A DNA stretch of 36,550 bases from DATDOY01 sp035293045 (GTDB taxonomy: Bacteria; Actinomycetota; Acidimicrobiia; IMCC26256; JACPCJ01). The DNA lies in the NCBI GenBank assembly GCA_035293045.1, contig DATDOY010000124.1:1-36550 (forward strand), written 5' to 3'. Positions 1 through 7,920 of the stretch are shown here, in pieces. The notes under the pieces were generated by a model, which saw nothing but the letters and a program-made list of their open reading frames with translations, did no database searches and was not told where the DNA came from. The translations under genes and the position numbers were made by a program. How positions within the stretch are numbered: position 1 is the first letter of the stretch; each line of letters opens with the position of its first letter.

Positions 1-618
1 CGCCTTGATGCGCGCGACGGCTCGCGTGATCTTGCGCGTCACGAAGTTCTCACCCCGTCGCTCACTCTCATGGTTGAACAAGATGCCGCTGACGGCGAAC
101 ATCCCGTACGCCTCGCGGTAGTTGACCGTCGCGTGATGGGCGAAGACCTTGGCGCAGGCGTACGGACTCCGCGGGTGAAACGGCGTGTCCTCGCTCTGGG
201 GAGGCGGCGCCGAGCCGAACATCTCCGACGACGACGCCTGGTAGAAGCGCGTTTCGATCCCCGATGCGTGGATGGCTTCGAGCAGGCGCACCGTGCCGAG
301 GCCGGTCACCTCCCCGGTGTAGTCGGGGATTTCGAAGCTCACCGCCACATGACTCTGCGCGCCGAGGTGGTACACCTCGTCGGGGATGATCTCTCGGATC
401 AGGTTGACGAGCCCGACCGCGTCGGAGAGGTCGCCGTAGTGCAGGAAAAGACGACAGTCGTTGTCGCGGGTGTCGTGGGAGAGGTGGTCGATCCGTAGGC
501 GGTTGAACGTCGAAGCCCGGCGCACAAGACCGTGGACCTCGTAGCCCTTGTCGAGCAGGAGCTCGGCCAGGTACGAACCGTCCTGGCCGGCGATGCCGGT
601 GATCAGCGCACGCTTCAT
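1..618 (-). CDS. gmd: GDP-mannose 4,6-dehydratase, 3' part outside window
   Basis: Converts GDP-mannose to GDP-4-keto-6-deoxymannose, the first step to GDP-fucose, GDP-rhamnose and similar sugars for surface polysaccharides; cytoplasmic and NADP-dependent. The 206 residues visible on the minus strand begin MKRALITGIAGQDGSYLAEL, the Rossmann nucleotide-binding motif typical of GMD. Further along are YHLGAQSHV, the SSSEMFG active-site stretch, a YACAK (YxxxK) catalytic motif and FNHESERRGENFVTRKI, all characteristic of GMD within the short-chain dehydrogenase superfamily. Family members are about 320-350 residues, so roughly the last third lies beyond base 1. The ATG at 616-618 directly precedes the Rossmann motif. 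It lies 81 bases downstream of the unknown coiled-coil gene on the same strand and may be cotranscribed. Assignment is secure from motifs. Confidence 0.95.
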   Translation of the reverse strand, partial: MKRALITGIAGQDGSYLAELLLDKGYEVHGLVRRASTFNRLRIDHLSHDTRDNDCRLFLHYGDLSDAVGLVNLIREIIPDEVYHLGAQSHVAVSFEIPDYTGEVTGLGTVRLLEAIHASGIETRFYQASSSEMFGSAPPPQSEDTPFHPRSPYACAKVFAHHATVNYREAYGMFAVSGILFNHESERRGENFVTRKITRAVARIKA

Positions 619-699
619 CGCTGAAAAGCCTGACACAGGCCTGTCGGGGCCGGTCGTATCGGGCCGGTCGACCCCCGCGGCGGATGGGCCCGGGAGGGC

Positions 700-1401
700 C
701 TACGCAGAAGACCCGGCGTCGTCGCGCCCGATGGCCCGAAGCCTCGGACGGGGCGGAGGAGCGGGAGCGCTCAGACGTCGTCCGAGCATCGTGACCTGCT
801 CCGAGAGGGCGTCGACGGTGTGCGCGATGGATTCGAGGCGGGCATCCGCGGTGTCGGTACGGCCCACGAGACTGTCGACGCGATTCGTCAGCCCCTGGAC
901 CGCCTCCACGAGGTATTGCATCGACCGGCTGAGGTCGGAGGCGCGCGTGATGGACGCCTCGGTAACCGTCGCGAGCGTGTCGATGCTCCGCAACAGCATG
1001 CGCAGGGTGTCCTCGTCGGCACCCGACGGAGCGGGGGCGGCGGGAGCCAATGCGGGGAGGCCGGCGCGAGCACCGACCGCACCGCCCGCACCGCCCGGGG
1101 CCCCGTCTCGGCCCGTGGCCAGGCGTTCGTAGAGACGGGCGATCCGCATGAGGGCATCGCGGAGCTCCCCGTCGCGTCCGGCGAGTTCTTCGCGGACCGC
1201 CTCGATGGCGCGCACCATCGCTTCGAACGGGTTGACCGCGGGGACGGAAGGCGGGGCCTCGGTGGATTCAGCGATCAGCGCCTCGACAGCCGATTCATCG
1301 TCGTCGACGACATGCGGACGGGCCACGCCATCGGGGCGCACGCCACCCCCGGGCGGGGCATCAGGCGACAAACCCAGCGTGGGGGCATCCCGAGAGGTCA
1401 T
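700..1401 (-). CDS. Unrecognised Ala/Pro-rich protein with predicted coiled coil
   Basis: I do not recognise this 233-residue protein. The N-terminal part (about 1-60) is Pro/Gly/Asp-rich. Two predicted helical segments, about residues 60-95 (with REELAGRDGELRDALMRIARLYERL) and 125-205 (heptad-like, with LRSIDTLATVTEASI and LVEAVQGLTNRVDSLVGR), flank an Ala/Pro/Gly linker. The C-terminus is basic and Pro-rich. No signal peptide or membrane helix is seen. It could be a scaffolding or polar-localisation protein, but nothing in the sequence gives a function. The ATG at 1399-1401 is preferred because a TACATT box lies 6 bases upstream, as at other lead genes here. It is divergent from the receiver-domain gene at 1453 with a 51-base gap, and gmd follows it. 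Confidence 0.7.
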   Translation of the reverse strand: MTSRDAPTLGLSPDAPPGGGVRPDGVARPHVVDDDESAVEALIAESTEAPPSVPAVNPFEAMVRAIEAVREELAGRDGELRDALMRIARLYERLATGRDGAPGGAGGAVGARAGLPALAPAAPAPSGADEDTLRMLLRSIDTLATVTEASITRASDLSRSMQYLVEAVQGLTNRVDSLVGRTDTADARLESIAHTVDALSEQVTMLGRRLSAPAPPPRPRLRAIGRDDAGSSA

Positions 1402-1407
1402 GGAGTC

Positions 1408-1413
1408 AATGTA
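1408..1413 (-). promoter_or_regulatory. Putative -10 box for the minus-strand unit starting at 1401
   Basis: On the minus strand TACATT is followed by six bases and then the ATG at 1401. There is no Shine-Dalgarno sequence. This matches the TANNNT-to-start spacing of leaderless actinobacterial transcripts. No convincing -35 hexamer is visible. Confidence 0.4.
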
Positions 1414-1440
1414 TTGGGGGGTCGGGTCAGGGTGGTGGAA

Positions 1441-1446
1441 TACGAT
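1441..1446 (+). promoter_or_regulatory. Putative -10 box for the receiver-argS-lysA-hom-thrC unit
   Basis: TACGAT stands six bases before the GTG at 1453 with no Shine-Dalgarno sequence, which suggests a leaderless transcript starting at or next to the GTG. It faces the minus-strand box at 1408-1413, so the short divergent region would hold both promoters. Confidence 0.4.
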
Positions 1447-1452
1447 CAGCCC

Positions 1453-1833
1453 GTGCCCGGCAGAACGATCCTTGTCGCCGACGACGACCCCGTGATCCTC
1501 GGGCTCCTCGAGGTCAACTTCGAGATGGAGGGGTACACGGTGGTGACGGCCGAGGACGGCGCGGTGGCGCTCGACAAGGCGCGTCGATCGAGGCCCGACA
1601 TCATCGTGCTCGACGTGATGATGCCGAAGATGACGGGCCACGAGGTCGCGGCCGCGCTCAAGGCCGACCCCAAGCTGGCGAACATCCCCGTCGTGTTCGT
1701 GTCGGCCAAGGCGCAGGGCGCCGACGTTGCCAAGGGCATGGACCTCGGAGCGGCCGACTACGTGACGAAACCGTTCGATCCCATCGACCTCGTCGATCGC
1801 GTGACCGCCGTTCTCGACAAGACCCGAACCTGA
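1453..1833 (+). CDS. Single-domain response regulator (receiver only)
   Basis: A stand-alone CheY-like receiver domain of 126 residues with no output domain. All phosphotransfer residues are present: the acidic pocket D10-D11-D12 (VADDDP), phospho-acceptor D54 (VLDVMMP), switch residue S84 (FVSAK) and K106 (VTKPF). Its kinase and target are not encoded nearby, so it must act in trans. The GTG start at 1453 fits both the family N-terminus (ILVADDDP right after it) and a TACGAT box six bases upstream. It is followed by argS after 10 bases, so the two are probably cotranscribed. Any regulatory link to amino-acid metabolism is only inferred from position. Confidence 0.9.
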   Translation: MPGRTILVADDDPVILGLLEVNFEMEGYTVVTAEDGAVALDKARRSRPDIIVLDVMMPKMTGHEVAAALKADPKLANIPVVFVSAKAQGADVAKGMDLGAADYVTKPFDPIDLVDRVTAVLDKTRT

Positions 1834-1843
1834 TCGGATCGCC

Positions 1844-3547
1844 ATGACCGCGATCCGCGATGTGCTCACGACGGCGATCCGCGCCGCGCTCGATGATTCC
1901 GATCTCCCCGTGCCGTCCGCCGGCGTCGAGCTGACGCCGCCGCGCCAGCGCGAGCACGGCGACTGGGCCACCAACGTCGCGCTCCAGGTGGCCAAACCCG
2001 CGGGGCGCAACCCGCGCGAGGTCGCCGCTGATCTTCGTGACCTGCTCCTCGGCGCGGCGATCCCGCACGTCACCGAGATCGAGATCGCCGGCCCCGGGTT
2101 CCTCAACTTCCACCTCGCCCCGAGCTGGCTCCACGACGTGCTCCCCGACGTGCTCGAGCACGGTCCCGACTACGGGACGTCCGAGGCGCTGAGCGGGGAA
2201 CGGATCAACCTCGAGTTCGTCTCCGCCAACCCGACCGGGCCGATCCATGCGGGTGGCGGTCGGTGGACGGCCGTTGGCGACGCGCTCGCCAACCTCCTCG
2301 CCAGCCAAGGCGCGGACGTGCACCGCGAATACCTGCTCAACGACGCCGGCAACCAGCTCGACGCCTTCGCCGCCTCGCTCCTCGCCCGAATGCGCGGTGA
2401 AGAGCCTCCCGAGGATGGCTACCAGGGCCAGTACATCGCCGACCTCGCCGACGCCCTGCGCGACGCGTTCGACGGCGAGCCGTCGCACGCCGACGCGCTC
2501 GAGTGGGGGTACGCGCGGATGCTGCAGGAGATACGCACCGATCTCGAGCGCATCGGGGTCCGCTTCGACACCTGGTTCTCCGAGCGAACGCTCCATGCGC
2601 AGGGCGCCGTCGATCGGGTGATCGAGGAGCTCCGCCACCGCGGCCACGCCTTCGACCATGAGGGCGCCGTCTGGTTGCGCTCGACCGAGTTCGGCGACAC
2701 GCGCGACCGCGTGCTCATCAAGAGCGACGGCAGCCCCACGTATCTGGCCGCCGACCTCGCCTATCACCTCGACAAGCTCGGACGCGGGTTCACCCACCTC
2801 ATCAACATCTGGGGGGCTGATCATCACGGGCAGGTGGCCTCGCTCCAAGCGGGCCTGCGCGCCCTCGGCGTCGAGCCGCGTCCCGAATTCGGACCCGAGC
2901 CCGAGGTGATCCTCGGCCAGCTCGTAAACCTCATGCGGGGAGGCGAGCCGGTGCGGATCTCCAAGCGAGCCGGCGACATCATCACCCTCGCCGACGTCCT
3001 CGACGAAGTCGACGCCGACGCCTGCCGCCTCACGTTTCTTCTGCAGGGCATCGACCACGTGCAGACGTTCGACATCGATGTCGTGACTTCGCAGTCGATG
3101 GAGAACCCCGTGTACTACGTGCAGTACGCGCACGCCCGGATCGCGTCGATGGCGCGGCTCGCTGCGGAGCGTGGGGTTTCGCGGTCGGAGCTGTCCGAGG
3201 TCGACCTCGCGGAACTGACGCACGAGCGCGAGCTCGACCTGCTCCGTTCGCTCGCCGCGTATCCCGAGGTCGTCGCCGACGCCGCCCACGGGCGGGCGCC
3301 GCATCGCGTCACGACGTGGGTTCGAGAATTCGCCGGGCGGTTCCACGGCTTCTACCACGACTGTCGCGTGCTCCCCGGGGAGTCCGGGGTGACGCCCGCC
3401 CAGACCCAGGCGCGGTTGTGGCTGATCGAGGCGTGTCGGGTCGGCCTAGCCAATGCGTTGGCGCTTCTCGGCGTCCACGCGCCCGACCGGATGGACCGGC
3501 TGCCGGAGAGCGACGAGGGCGGCGCGCAGGAGTCCGCGTCGGCGTGA
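1844..3547 (+). CDS. argS: Arginyl-tRNA synthetase
   Basis: Class I aminoacyl-tRNA synthetase that charges tRNA-Arg with arginine in the cytoplasm. The 567 residues contain an N-terminal Arg-tRNA-synthetase additional domain (about 1-90, with the NVALQVAKP motif). The HIGH-equivalent follows in SANPTGPIHAGG (H135). The KMSKS-equivalent is ISKRAGD around K374, the Lys-Arg-Ala-Gly form seen in many ArgRS. The C-terminal DALR anticodon-binding domain begins near YYVQYAHARIASM. Length is normal for the family. The ATG at 1844 gives the expected N-terminus. The stop overlaps the lysA GTG (GTGA), which implies translational coupling. Secure. Confidence 0.97.
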   Translation: MTAIRDVLTTAIRAALDDSDLPVPSAGVELTPPRQREHGDWATNVALQVAKPAGRNPREVAADLRDLLLGAAIPHVTEIEIAGPGFLNFHLAPSWLHDVLPDVLEHGPDYGTSEALSGERINLEFVSANPTGPIHAGGGRWTAVGDALANLLASQGADVHREYLLNDAGNQLDAFAASLLARMRGEEPPEDGYQGQYIADLADALRDAFDGEPSHADALEWGYARMLQEIRTDLERIGVRFDTWFSERTLHAQGAVDRVIEELRHRGHAFDHEGAVWLRSTEFGDTRDRVLIKSDGSPTYLAADLAYHLDKLGRGFTHLINIWGADHHGQVASLQAGLRALGVEPRPEFGPEPEVILGQLVNLMRGGEPVRISKRAGDIITLADVLDEVDADACRLTFLLQGIDHVQTFDIDVVTSQSMENPVYYVQYAHARIASMARLAAERGVSRSELSEVDLAELTHERELDLLRSLAAYPEVVADAAHGRAPHRVTTWVREFAGRFHGFYHDCRVLPGESGVTPAQTQARLWLIEACRVGLANALALLGVHAPDRMDRLPESDEGGAQESASA

Positions 3548-4890
3548 GCGGCCCCATTTCCCTCGCGCTGCTCCCGCGCACGGCGACGGTGACCGACGCC
3601 GGCCGGCTCGTGGTCGGTGGGTGCGACGTCGCCGAACTGGCGCGGGGATTCGGCACGCCTCTCGTGGTCTACGACGAGATGGAGCTGCGCGCCCGTTGCC
3701 GCGAGTACGCCGCCGCGTTCGGCGCCGGCCGGGTGGCCTACGCGTCGAAGGCGTTTCTCTGTCAAGCCATGGCGCGACTCATCAACGAGGAGGGTCTGAG
3801 CCTCGACGTCGCCACCGGTGGCGAGCTCTACATCGCCCTCACTGCGGGGTTCCCGGCCCACCGCCTCGTGTTCCACGGCAACAACAAGTCGGACGACGAG
3901 TTGTGCCGCGCCCTCGAAGCGGGCGTAGGGCGCATCGTCGTCGACTCCTTCGACGAGATGGACCGCATCGAACGGCTCGTGAGCGACGAAGGTCACGAGC
4001 CGCCCGCCGTTCTCATCCGCGTCACGCCCGACGTGGAGGCCGGCGACCACGGCCACATCCAAACCGGGATGCATGACTCCAAGTTCGGCTTCGCCGTCCG
4101 GGGTGGCGCCGCGCTCGACGCCGCCCGCCGCGCGGCCGACAGCGAGACCATGCGCTTCCTCGGCGTCCACGCCCACATCGGGTCGCAGGTCCTCTCCCTG
4201 GACGCGTACGCGCAATCAGCCGACGTCGTCGCCGTCGTGCTCGCGGAAATCGAGGCCGCGACCGGCGACCCGATCGAGGAGGTCAACCTCGGCGGCGGCC
4301 TCGGCATCGCGTATCTCTCCGACGACGATCCGCCGTCGATCGCCGAGTACGCGACGGCGCTCAAGACGGGGTTCGCCCGCGCGTGCGAGGCGCGTGGAGT
4401 GTCGGGCGACCCCCACATCGTGGTCGAGCCCGGTCGGTCGATCGCCGGCCCCGCCGGCTTCACCCTCTATCGCGTCGGCACGATCAAGGAGGTCGACGGC
4501 GTCCGTACCTACGCGGCCGTCGACGGCGGCATGTCCGACAACCCCCGGCCGAGCATGTATGGCGCGCGCTACGAGGCGTTCCTTCCCGATCGCGTCACCG
4601 CCGCTCGGCCTCGGGTCGTGACGGTCGCCGGAAAGCATTGCGAACAGGGCGACATCTTGATCCTCGACGCCAGCGTCCCCGACGATCTCGCGGTGGGCGA
4701 CGTCCTCGCCACACCCTCGACGGGCGCCTACGCCTATTCGATGGCGTCGAACTACAACGCGCAGACCCGTCCGGCAGTGCTCTTCGTCCGTGACGGCGAG
4801 GCGCGGGTCGTCGTCCGCCGCGAGACGCTCGACGATCTCCTGCATCTGGACGCGGCGCCCTCCGCGCAGGTGGGAGACTCGCGGCCATGA
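3544..4890 (+). CDS. lysA: Diaminopimelate decarboxylase
   Basis: PLP enzyme that decarboxylates meso-diaminopimelate to L-lysine, the last lysine step; cytoplasmic. The 448 residues have the fold-III (alanine-racemase-like) barrel. The PLP lysine is K69 in AYASKAF. Other family motifs are HGNNKS, HAHIGSQ, NLGGGLGI, EPGRS, GGMSDNPRP with MYGARYE, and CEQGD (catalytic Cys). An open frame continues upstream to 3316, but the GTG at 3544 overlaps the argS stop as GTGA and leaves a normal-length protein, so I use it. The stop overlaps the hom ATG (ATGA). The argS-lysA pair is a classic actinobacterial arrangement. Confidence 0.96.
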   Translation: MSGPISLALLPRTATVTDAGRLVVGGCDVAELARGFGTPLVVYDEMELRARCREYAAAFGAGRVAYASKAFLCQAMARLINEEGLSLDVATGGELYIALTAGFPAHRLVFHGNNKSDDELCRALEAGVGRIVVDSFDEMDRIERLVSDEGHEPPAVLIRVTPDVEAGDHGHIQTGMHDSKFGFAVRGGAALDAARRAADSETMRFLGVHAHIGSQVLSLDAYAQSADVVAVVLAEIEAATGDPIEEVNLGGGLGIAYLSDDDPPSIAEYATALKTGFARACEARGVSGDPHIVVEPGRSIAGPAGFTLYRVGTIKEVDGVRTYAAVDGGMSDNPRPSMYGARYEAFLPDRVTAARPRVVTVAGKHCEQGDILILDASVPDDLAVGDVLATPSTGAYAYSMASNYNAQTRPAVLFVRDGEARVVVRRETLDDLLHLDAAPSAQVGDSRP

Positions 4891-6194
4891 GGGATCCGGC
4901 TGAGAGAGGAACCGTGCGTGTCGGCGTGCTCGGATGCGGCAACGTGGGCGCGGCGCTCATCCGCCTCGTGCACGACCACGCCGACATCATCACGGCTCGC
5001 GCCGGGCGCAAGGTCGAGGTGTCGCGGGTGGCCGTGCGCGATCTCACGAAAGGGCGCGACGTTCCCCTTGGTGCCGATGCGTTCAGCGATGACCCCGACT
5101 CGGTGGTGACCGCGGCCGACGTCGACATCGTGGTCGAAGTGATGGGCGGCGTCGACCCGGCCAAGGACCTCATCACGCGAGCGCTCACGTCGGGCAAGCC
5201 GGTGATTTCCGCCAACAAGGAGTTGCTCGCCAACTTCGGCAAGGAACTCGTGGAGGTGGCCGAGACGGCGGGCGTCGACCTGTTGTTCGAGGCGGCGGTG
5301 GCCGGGGGCATCCCGCTCATCCGCCCTCTCCGAGAGTCGCTGGCCGGGGAGCGCATCACGCGAGTGCTCGGCATCGTCAACGGGACGACCAACTACATCC
5401 TCACCCGGATGACCGAAGACGGGTGGTCGTTCGACGACGCGCTCGCGGAGGCGCAGCGACTGGGTTTCGCCGAAGCCGATCCGACCGCCGACGTCGAAGG
5501 GTACGACGCCGCGTCGAAGGCGGCCATCATCGCGTCGATCGCCTTTGGCGCCCACGTGACCCAGGCCGACGTGCATCGGGAGGGCATCGCCAAGATCATC
5601 CGCGAGGACGTCGTGGCCGCCGGCGACCTCGGGTACGTCGTGAAGCTCCTCGCCATCGCCGAGACGGTCGACGGCAGCGTGTCGGTGCGTGTGCACCCGG
5701 CGTTCGTTCCGAAGGCGCACCCGTTGGCGGCGGTGCGCGAATCCTTCAACGCGGTGTTCATCGAGGGGCAAGCGGTCGGTGAGCTGATGCTCTACGGGCC
5801 GGGAGCGGGTGGCGGCCCGACGGCGTCGGCCGTCCTCGGCGACCTGATCGACGCCGCCCGCAACCTCGCCAGCGGCGGCCCAGGGGCCAAGGTCGGTCAC
5901 TTCGAGGAACGTCCGATGGTGCCGCTCGACGAAGTGAAATCGCAGTACTACGTGCACCTCGAGGTCGATGACGAGCCCGGCGTCCTCGCCACCATCGCGG
6001 GCCTCTTCGGCGACCACGGTGTCTCGATTCTCTCGGTGCAGCAGCGGGGGAGGGGCGAGGAAGCCGAGTTGGTGTTCGTCACCCACATCGCCCGAACCGG
6101 CGACGTCATGGCGACCATCGAGGCGGTCACGGAATCCGGCGTCGTCCGCCGGGTCGGGTCCGTGCTGCGCGTGATCGGAGAGGAACACCGGTGA
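4887..6194 (+). CDS. hom: Homoserine dehydrogenase with C-terminal ACT domain
   Basis: Reduces aspartate semialdehyde to homoserine, the branch point to threonine and methionine. The 435 residues start with an NAD(P)-binding Rossmann motif (GVLGCGNVGAAL). The catalytic domain has SANKELLANFG, EAAVAGGIPLI, GIVNGTTNYILT, and DPTADVEGYDAASKAAI with the conserved acidic and Lys residues. An ACT domain at about 355-430 (VHLEVDDEPGVLATIAGLF) suggests allosteric control, typically by threonine. ATG 4887 overlaps the lysA stop. An alternative GTG at 4914 has a purine-rich AGAGAGGA stretch just before it and would remove nine residues. The neighbouring thrC supports a threonine operon, yet no classical thrB follows. 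Confidence 0.96.
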   Translation: MRDPAERGTVRVGVLGCGNVGAALIRLVHDHADIITARAGRKVEVSRVAVRDLTKGRDVPLGADAFSDDPDSVVTAADVDIVVEVMGGVDPAKDLITRALTSGKPVISANKELLANFGKELVEVAETAGVDLLFEAAVAGGIPLIRPLRESLAGERITRVLGIVNGTTNYILTRMTEDGWSFDDALAEAQRLGFAEADPTADVEGYDAASKAAIIASIAFGAHVTQADVHREGIAKIIREDVVAAGDLGYVVKLLAIAETVDGSVSVRVHPAFVPKAHPLAAVRESFNAVFIEGQAVGELMLYGPGAGGGPTASAVLGDLIDAARNLASGGPGAKVGHFEERPMVPLDEVKSQYYVHLEVDDEPGVLATIAGLFGDHGVSILSVQQRGRGEEAELVFVTHIARTGDVMATIEAVTESGVVRRVGSVLRVIGEEHR

Positions 6195-7261
6195 CGCCGG
6201 CCGCCGGCCGCCGGCCGTGGCCGGGCCTGATCGAGGCTTACCGCGACCGCCTGCCCGTCACCGCCGCCACCCCCGTCATCACGCTCCTCGAGGGCGACAC
6301 GCCCCTTCTGTCGGCCCCCCGCCTCAGCGATGCTCTCGGGGTCGAGGTCCTCTTGAAGTACGAGGGCCAGAACCCGACGGGGTCGTTCAAGGACCGTGGG
6401 ATGACCGTCGCCATCTCCAAGGCCGTCGAGGAGGGTGCGAAGGCCGTCATCTGCGCGTCCACGGGGAACACGTCGGCGTCGGCGGCCGCCTACGCGGCGC
6501 GTGCCGGGCTGAAGTGCGCAGTGCTCATCCCCGACGGCCAGATCGCACTCGGAAAGCTGGCCCAGGCCGTCGTGCACGGGGCCACCGTCATCCGCATTCG
6601 GGGCAACTTCGACGCCGCCCTCGGCATCGTGCGCGAGCTCGGTGAGACCGAACCCGTCACCGTCGTCAACTCCATCAATCGGTATCGGATCGAGGGACAG
6701 AAGACGGCGGCCTTCGAGATCGTCGACGCGCTCGGCGACGCGCCCGACGTGCACTGCATCCCCGTCGGCAACGCAGGGAACATCACCGCCTACTGGCGCG
6801 GGTACTGCGAGGACGTCGACGCCGGGCGGTCGGCCACGCGGCCGCGCATGATGGGGTGGCAGGCGAGCGGGGCCGCGCCGCTCGTGATCGGCGAACCCGT
6901 CGCGCACCCGGAGACGATCGCCACCGCCATCCAGATCGGCAACCCCGCGTCCTGGGACGGAGCGGTCGCCGCCCGCGACGAGTCCGGCGGCCACATCGGT
7001 GCGGTCACCGATCGCCAGATCCTCGACGCGTACAAGCTCCTCGCCTCGGAGGTCGGCGTGTTCGTCGAGCCGGCGTCGGCGGCGTCGGTCGCCGGCCTCT
7101 TGGTCGCGGTGGCCGAGGGACGCGTCGAGCCGAGGGAGCGCGTGGTGTGCACGTTGACCGGCCACGGTTTGAAGGATCCCGATCGCGCCATCTCCGAGAC
7201 GCAGCTCGGCCCGACGGTCGACGCCGACACCGGCTCGGTCCTCGCCGAACTCGGCTTGTGA
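6191..7261 (+). CDS. thrC: Threonine synthase
   Basis: PLP-dependent fold-II enzyme that converts O-phosphohomoserine to threonine. The 356 residues show GDTPLL, the PLP lysine K67 in NPTGSFKDRGM, the CASTGNTSASAAAYAARAG loop, a glycine-rich phosphate cup (CIPVGNAGNITAYW) and the VEPASAASVAGLL segment. Length matches the short actinobacterial ThrC type. The GTG start overlaps the hom stop (GTGA). The first codons lie in a GCCGGCC-rich repeat that encodes a likely disordered N-terminus. Its substrate needs a homoserine kinase; the next plus-strand gene, an ApgM-family protein at 9244, is the candidate. Confidence 0.96.
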   Translation: MTPAAGRRPWPGLIEAYRDRLPVTAATPVITLLEGDTPLLSAPRLSDALGVEVLLKYEGQNPTGSFKDRGMTVAISKAVEEGAKAVICASTGNTSASAAAYAARAGLKCAVLIPDGQIALGKLAQAVVHGATVIRIRGNFDAALGIVRELGETEPVTVVNSINRYRIEGQKTAAFEIVDALGDAPDVHCIPVGNAGNITAYWRGYCEDVDAGRSATRPRMMGWQASGAAPLVIGEPVAHPETIATAIQIGNPASWDGAVAARDESGGHIGAVTDRQILDAYKLLASEVGVFVEPASAASVAGLLVAVAEGRVEPRERVVCTLTGHGLKDPDRAISETQLGPTVDADTGSVLAELGL

Positions 7262-7304
7262 GTCCTTGAGCGTGGATTGCCCGGGTCCACCCCGTCGGCG
7301 CGAC

Positions 7305-7916
7305 CTACAGGCGTGATTCGGCGAGGGCGATCTCGCCGTCGAGGAGATCGCGTAGGAGCGCCATGCGCGTCTCGGGGACCTCGACTTGGAGGAGTTCGAG
7401 CGCGTCGAGGGGGTTGAGCCCGGCGAGGAAACACGCCTGCCACGACGCCACTTCCGGATCGTGGTCGAACTCGACGGTCGCCGGCGGGGCCGGATCGCCC
7501 AGCTCCGCCCGTAGCGCGAGCAGGCGGCGGAGGTGGTCGATGCATTCGCGTACGCGGTCGGCGAACTGATCGTCAGGTGACAGGTCCGCGATGGGCGTGA
7601 ACGTCGCCCACGGGTGGGGGTCGTCGGGGAGCCACTCGTCGACCCGGAGGCGTTCGCGGCCGACCGCTTCGAGGAGGAACCGACCGTCGGGAAGCTGCGC
7701 CGCCTCGACGATTTCGGCCACCGTGCCGACGTCGAATCGGACCTCGCCGCCCCCGACCTCGCTGCCGCGTTCGATGAGGACGATGCCGAACCGGCGGTCG
7801 GTCTCGAGGCACCGCATCGTCAGCTCGCGGTAGCGGGGCTCGAACACGTGGAGCGGCACCACCTGATGAGGGAAGAGCACGGACCCGAGCGGGAACATCG
7901 GCAGGCGCTCACCCAC
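7305..7916 (-). CDS. Stand-alone LON substrate-binding-domain protein
   Basis: A 203-residue protein that corresponds to the N-terminal substrate-binding domain of Lon protease (LON/PUA-like, COG2802 type) without ATPase or protease domains. The domain begins at MFPLGSVLFPHQVVPLHVFEPRYREL and continues with RFGIVLIERG, VGTVAEIVEAAQLPDGRFLLEAVG and RLRVDEW. A helical C-terminal part with ASWQACFLAGLNPLDALELLQ follows. Function of such solo proteins is poorly known; substrate or adaptor binding is inferred. The GTG at 7916 lies four bases after the stop of the upstream dehydrogenase gene, so they look cotranscribed. An internal ATG at 7898 would start at MFPLGS. It is convergent with thrC. Confidence 0.88.
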   Translation of the reverse strand: MGERLPMFPLGSVLFPHQVVPLHVFEPRYRELTMRCLETDRRFGIVLIERGSEVGGGEVRFDVGTVAEIVEAAQLPDGRFLLEAVGRERLRVDEWLPDDPHPWATFTPIADLSPDDQFADRVRECIDHLRRLLALRAELGDPAPPATVEFDHDPEVASWQACFLAGLNPLDALELLQVEVPETRMALLRDLLDGEIALAESRL

Positions 7917-7920
7917 GGCG

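Noticed and set aside
632..646. Palindromic ACAGGCCTGT region upstream of gmd
   Set aside because: Short self-complementary sequence without promoter context or repeats elsewhere in the window.
4752..6188. Long minus-strand open frame antisense to lysA/hom
   Set aside because: It mirrors the real hom gene in GC-rich DNA. Its translation is rich in His/Arg/Asp/Gly with no family motifs, while the plus strand has a complete homoserine dehydrogenase.
6195..6225. GCCGGCC-type repeats at the start of thrC
   Set aside because: They are in-frame codons for Ala/Gly/Arg/Pro in a variable N-terminus. No sign of a regulatory or mobile repeat.
7272..7290. Possible terminator hairpin between thrC and the LON gene (GTGGA/TCCAC arms)
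   Set aside because: Only five base pairs with a nine-base loop and no T-tract. This is expected by chance in GC-rich DNA, although a terminator between these convergent genes would make sense.
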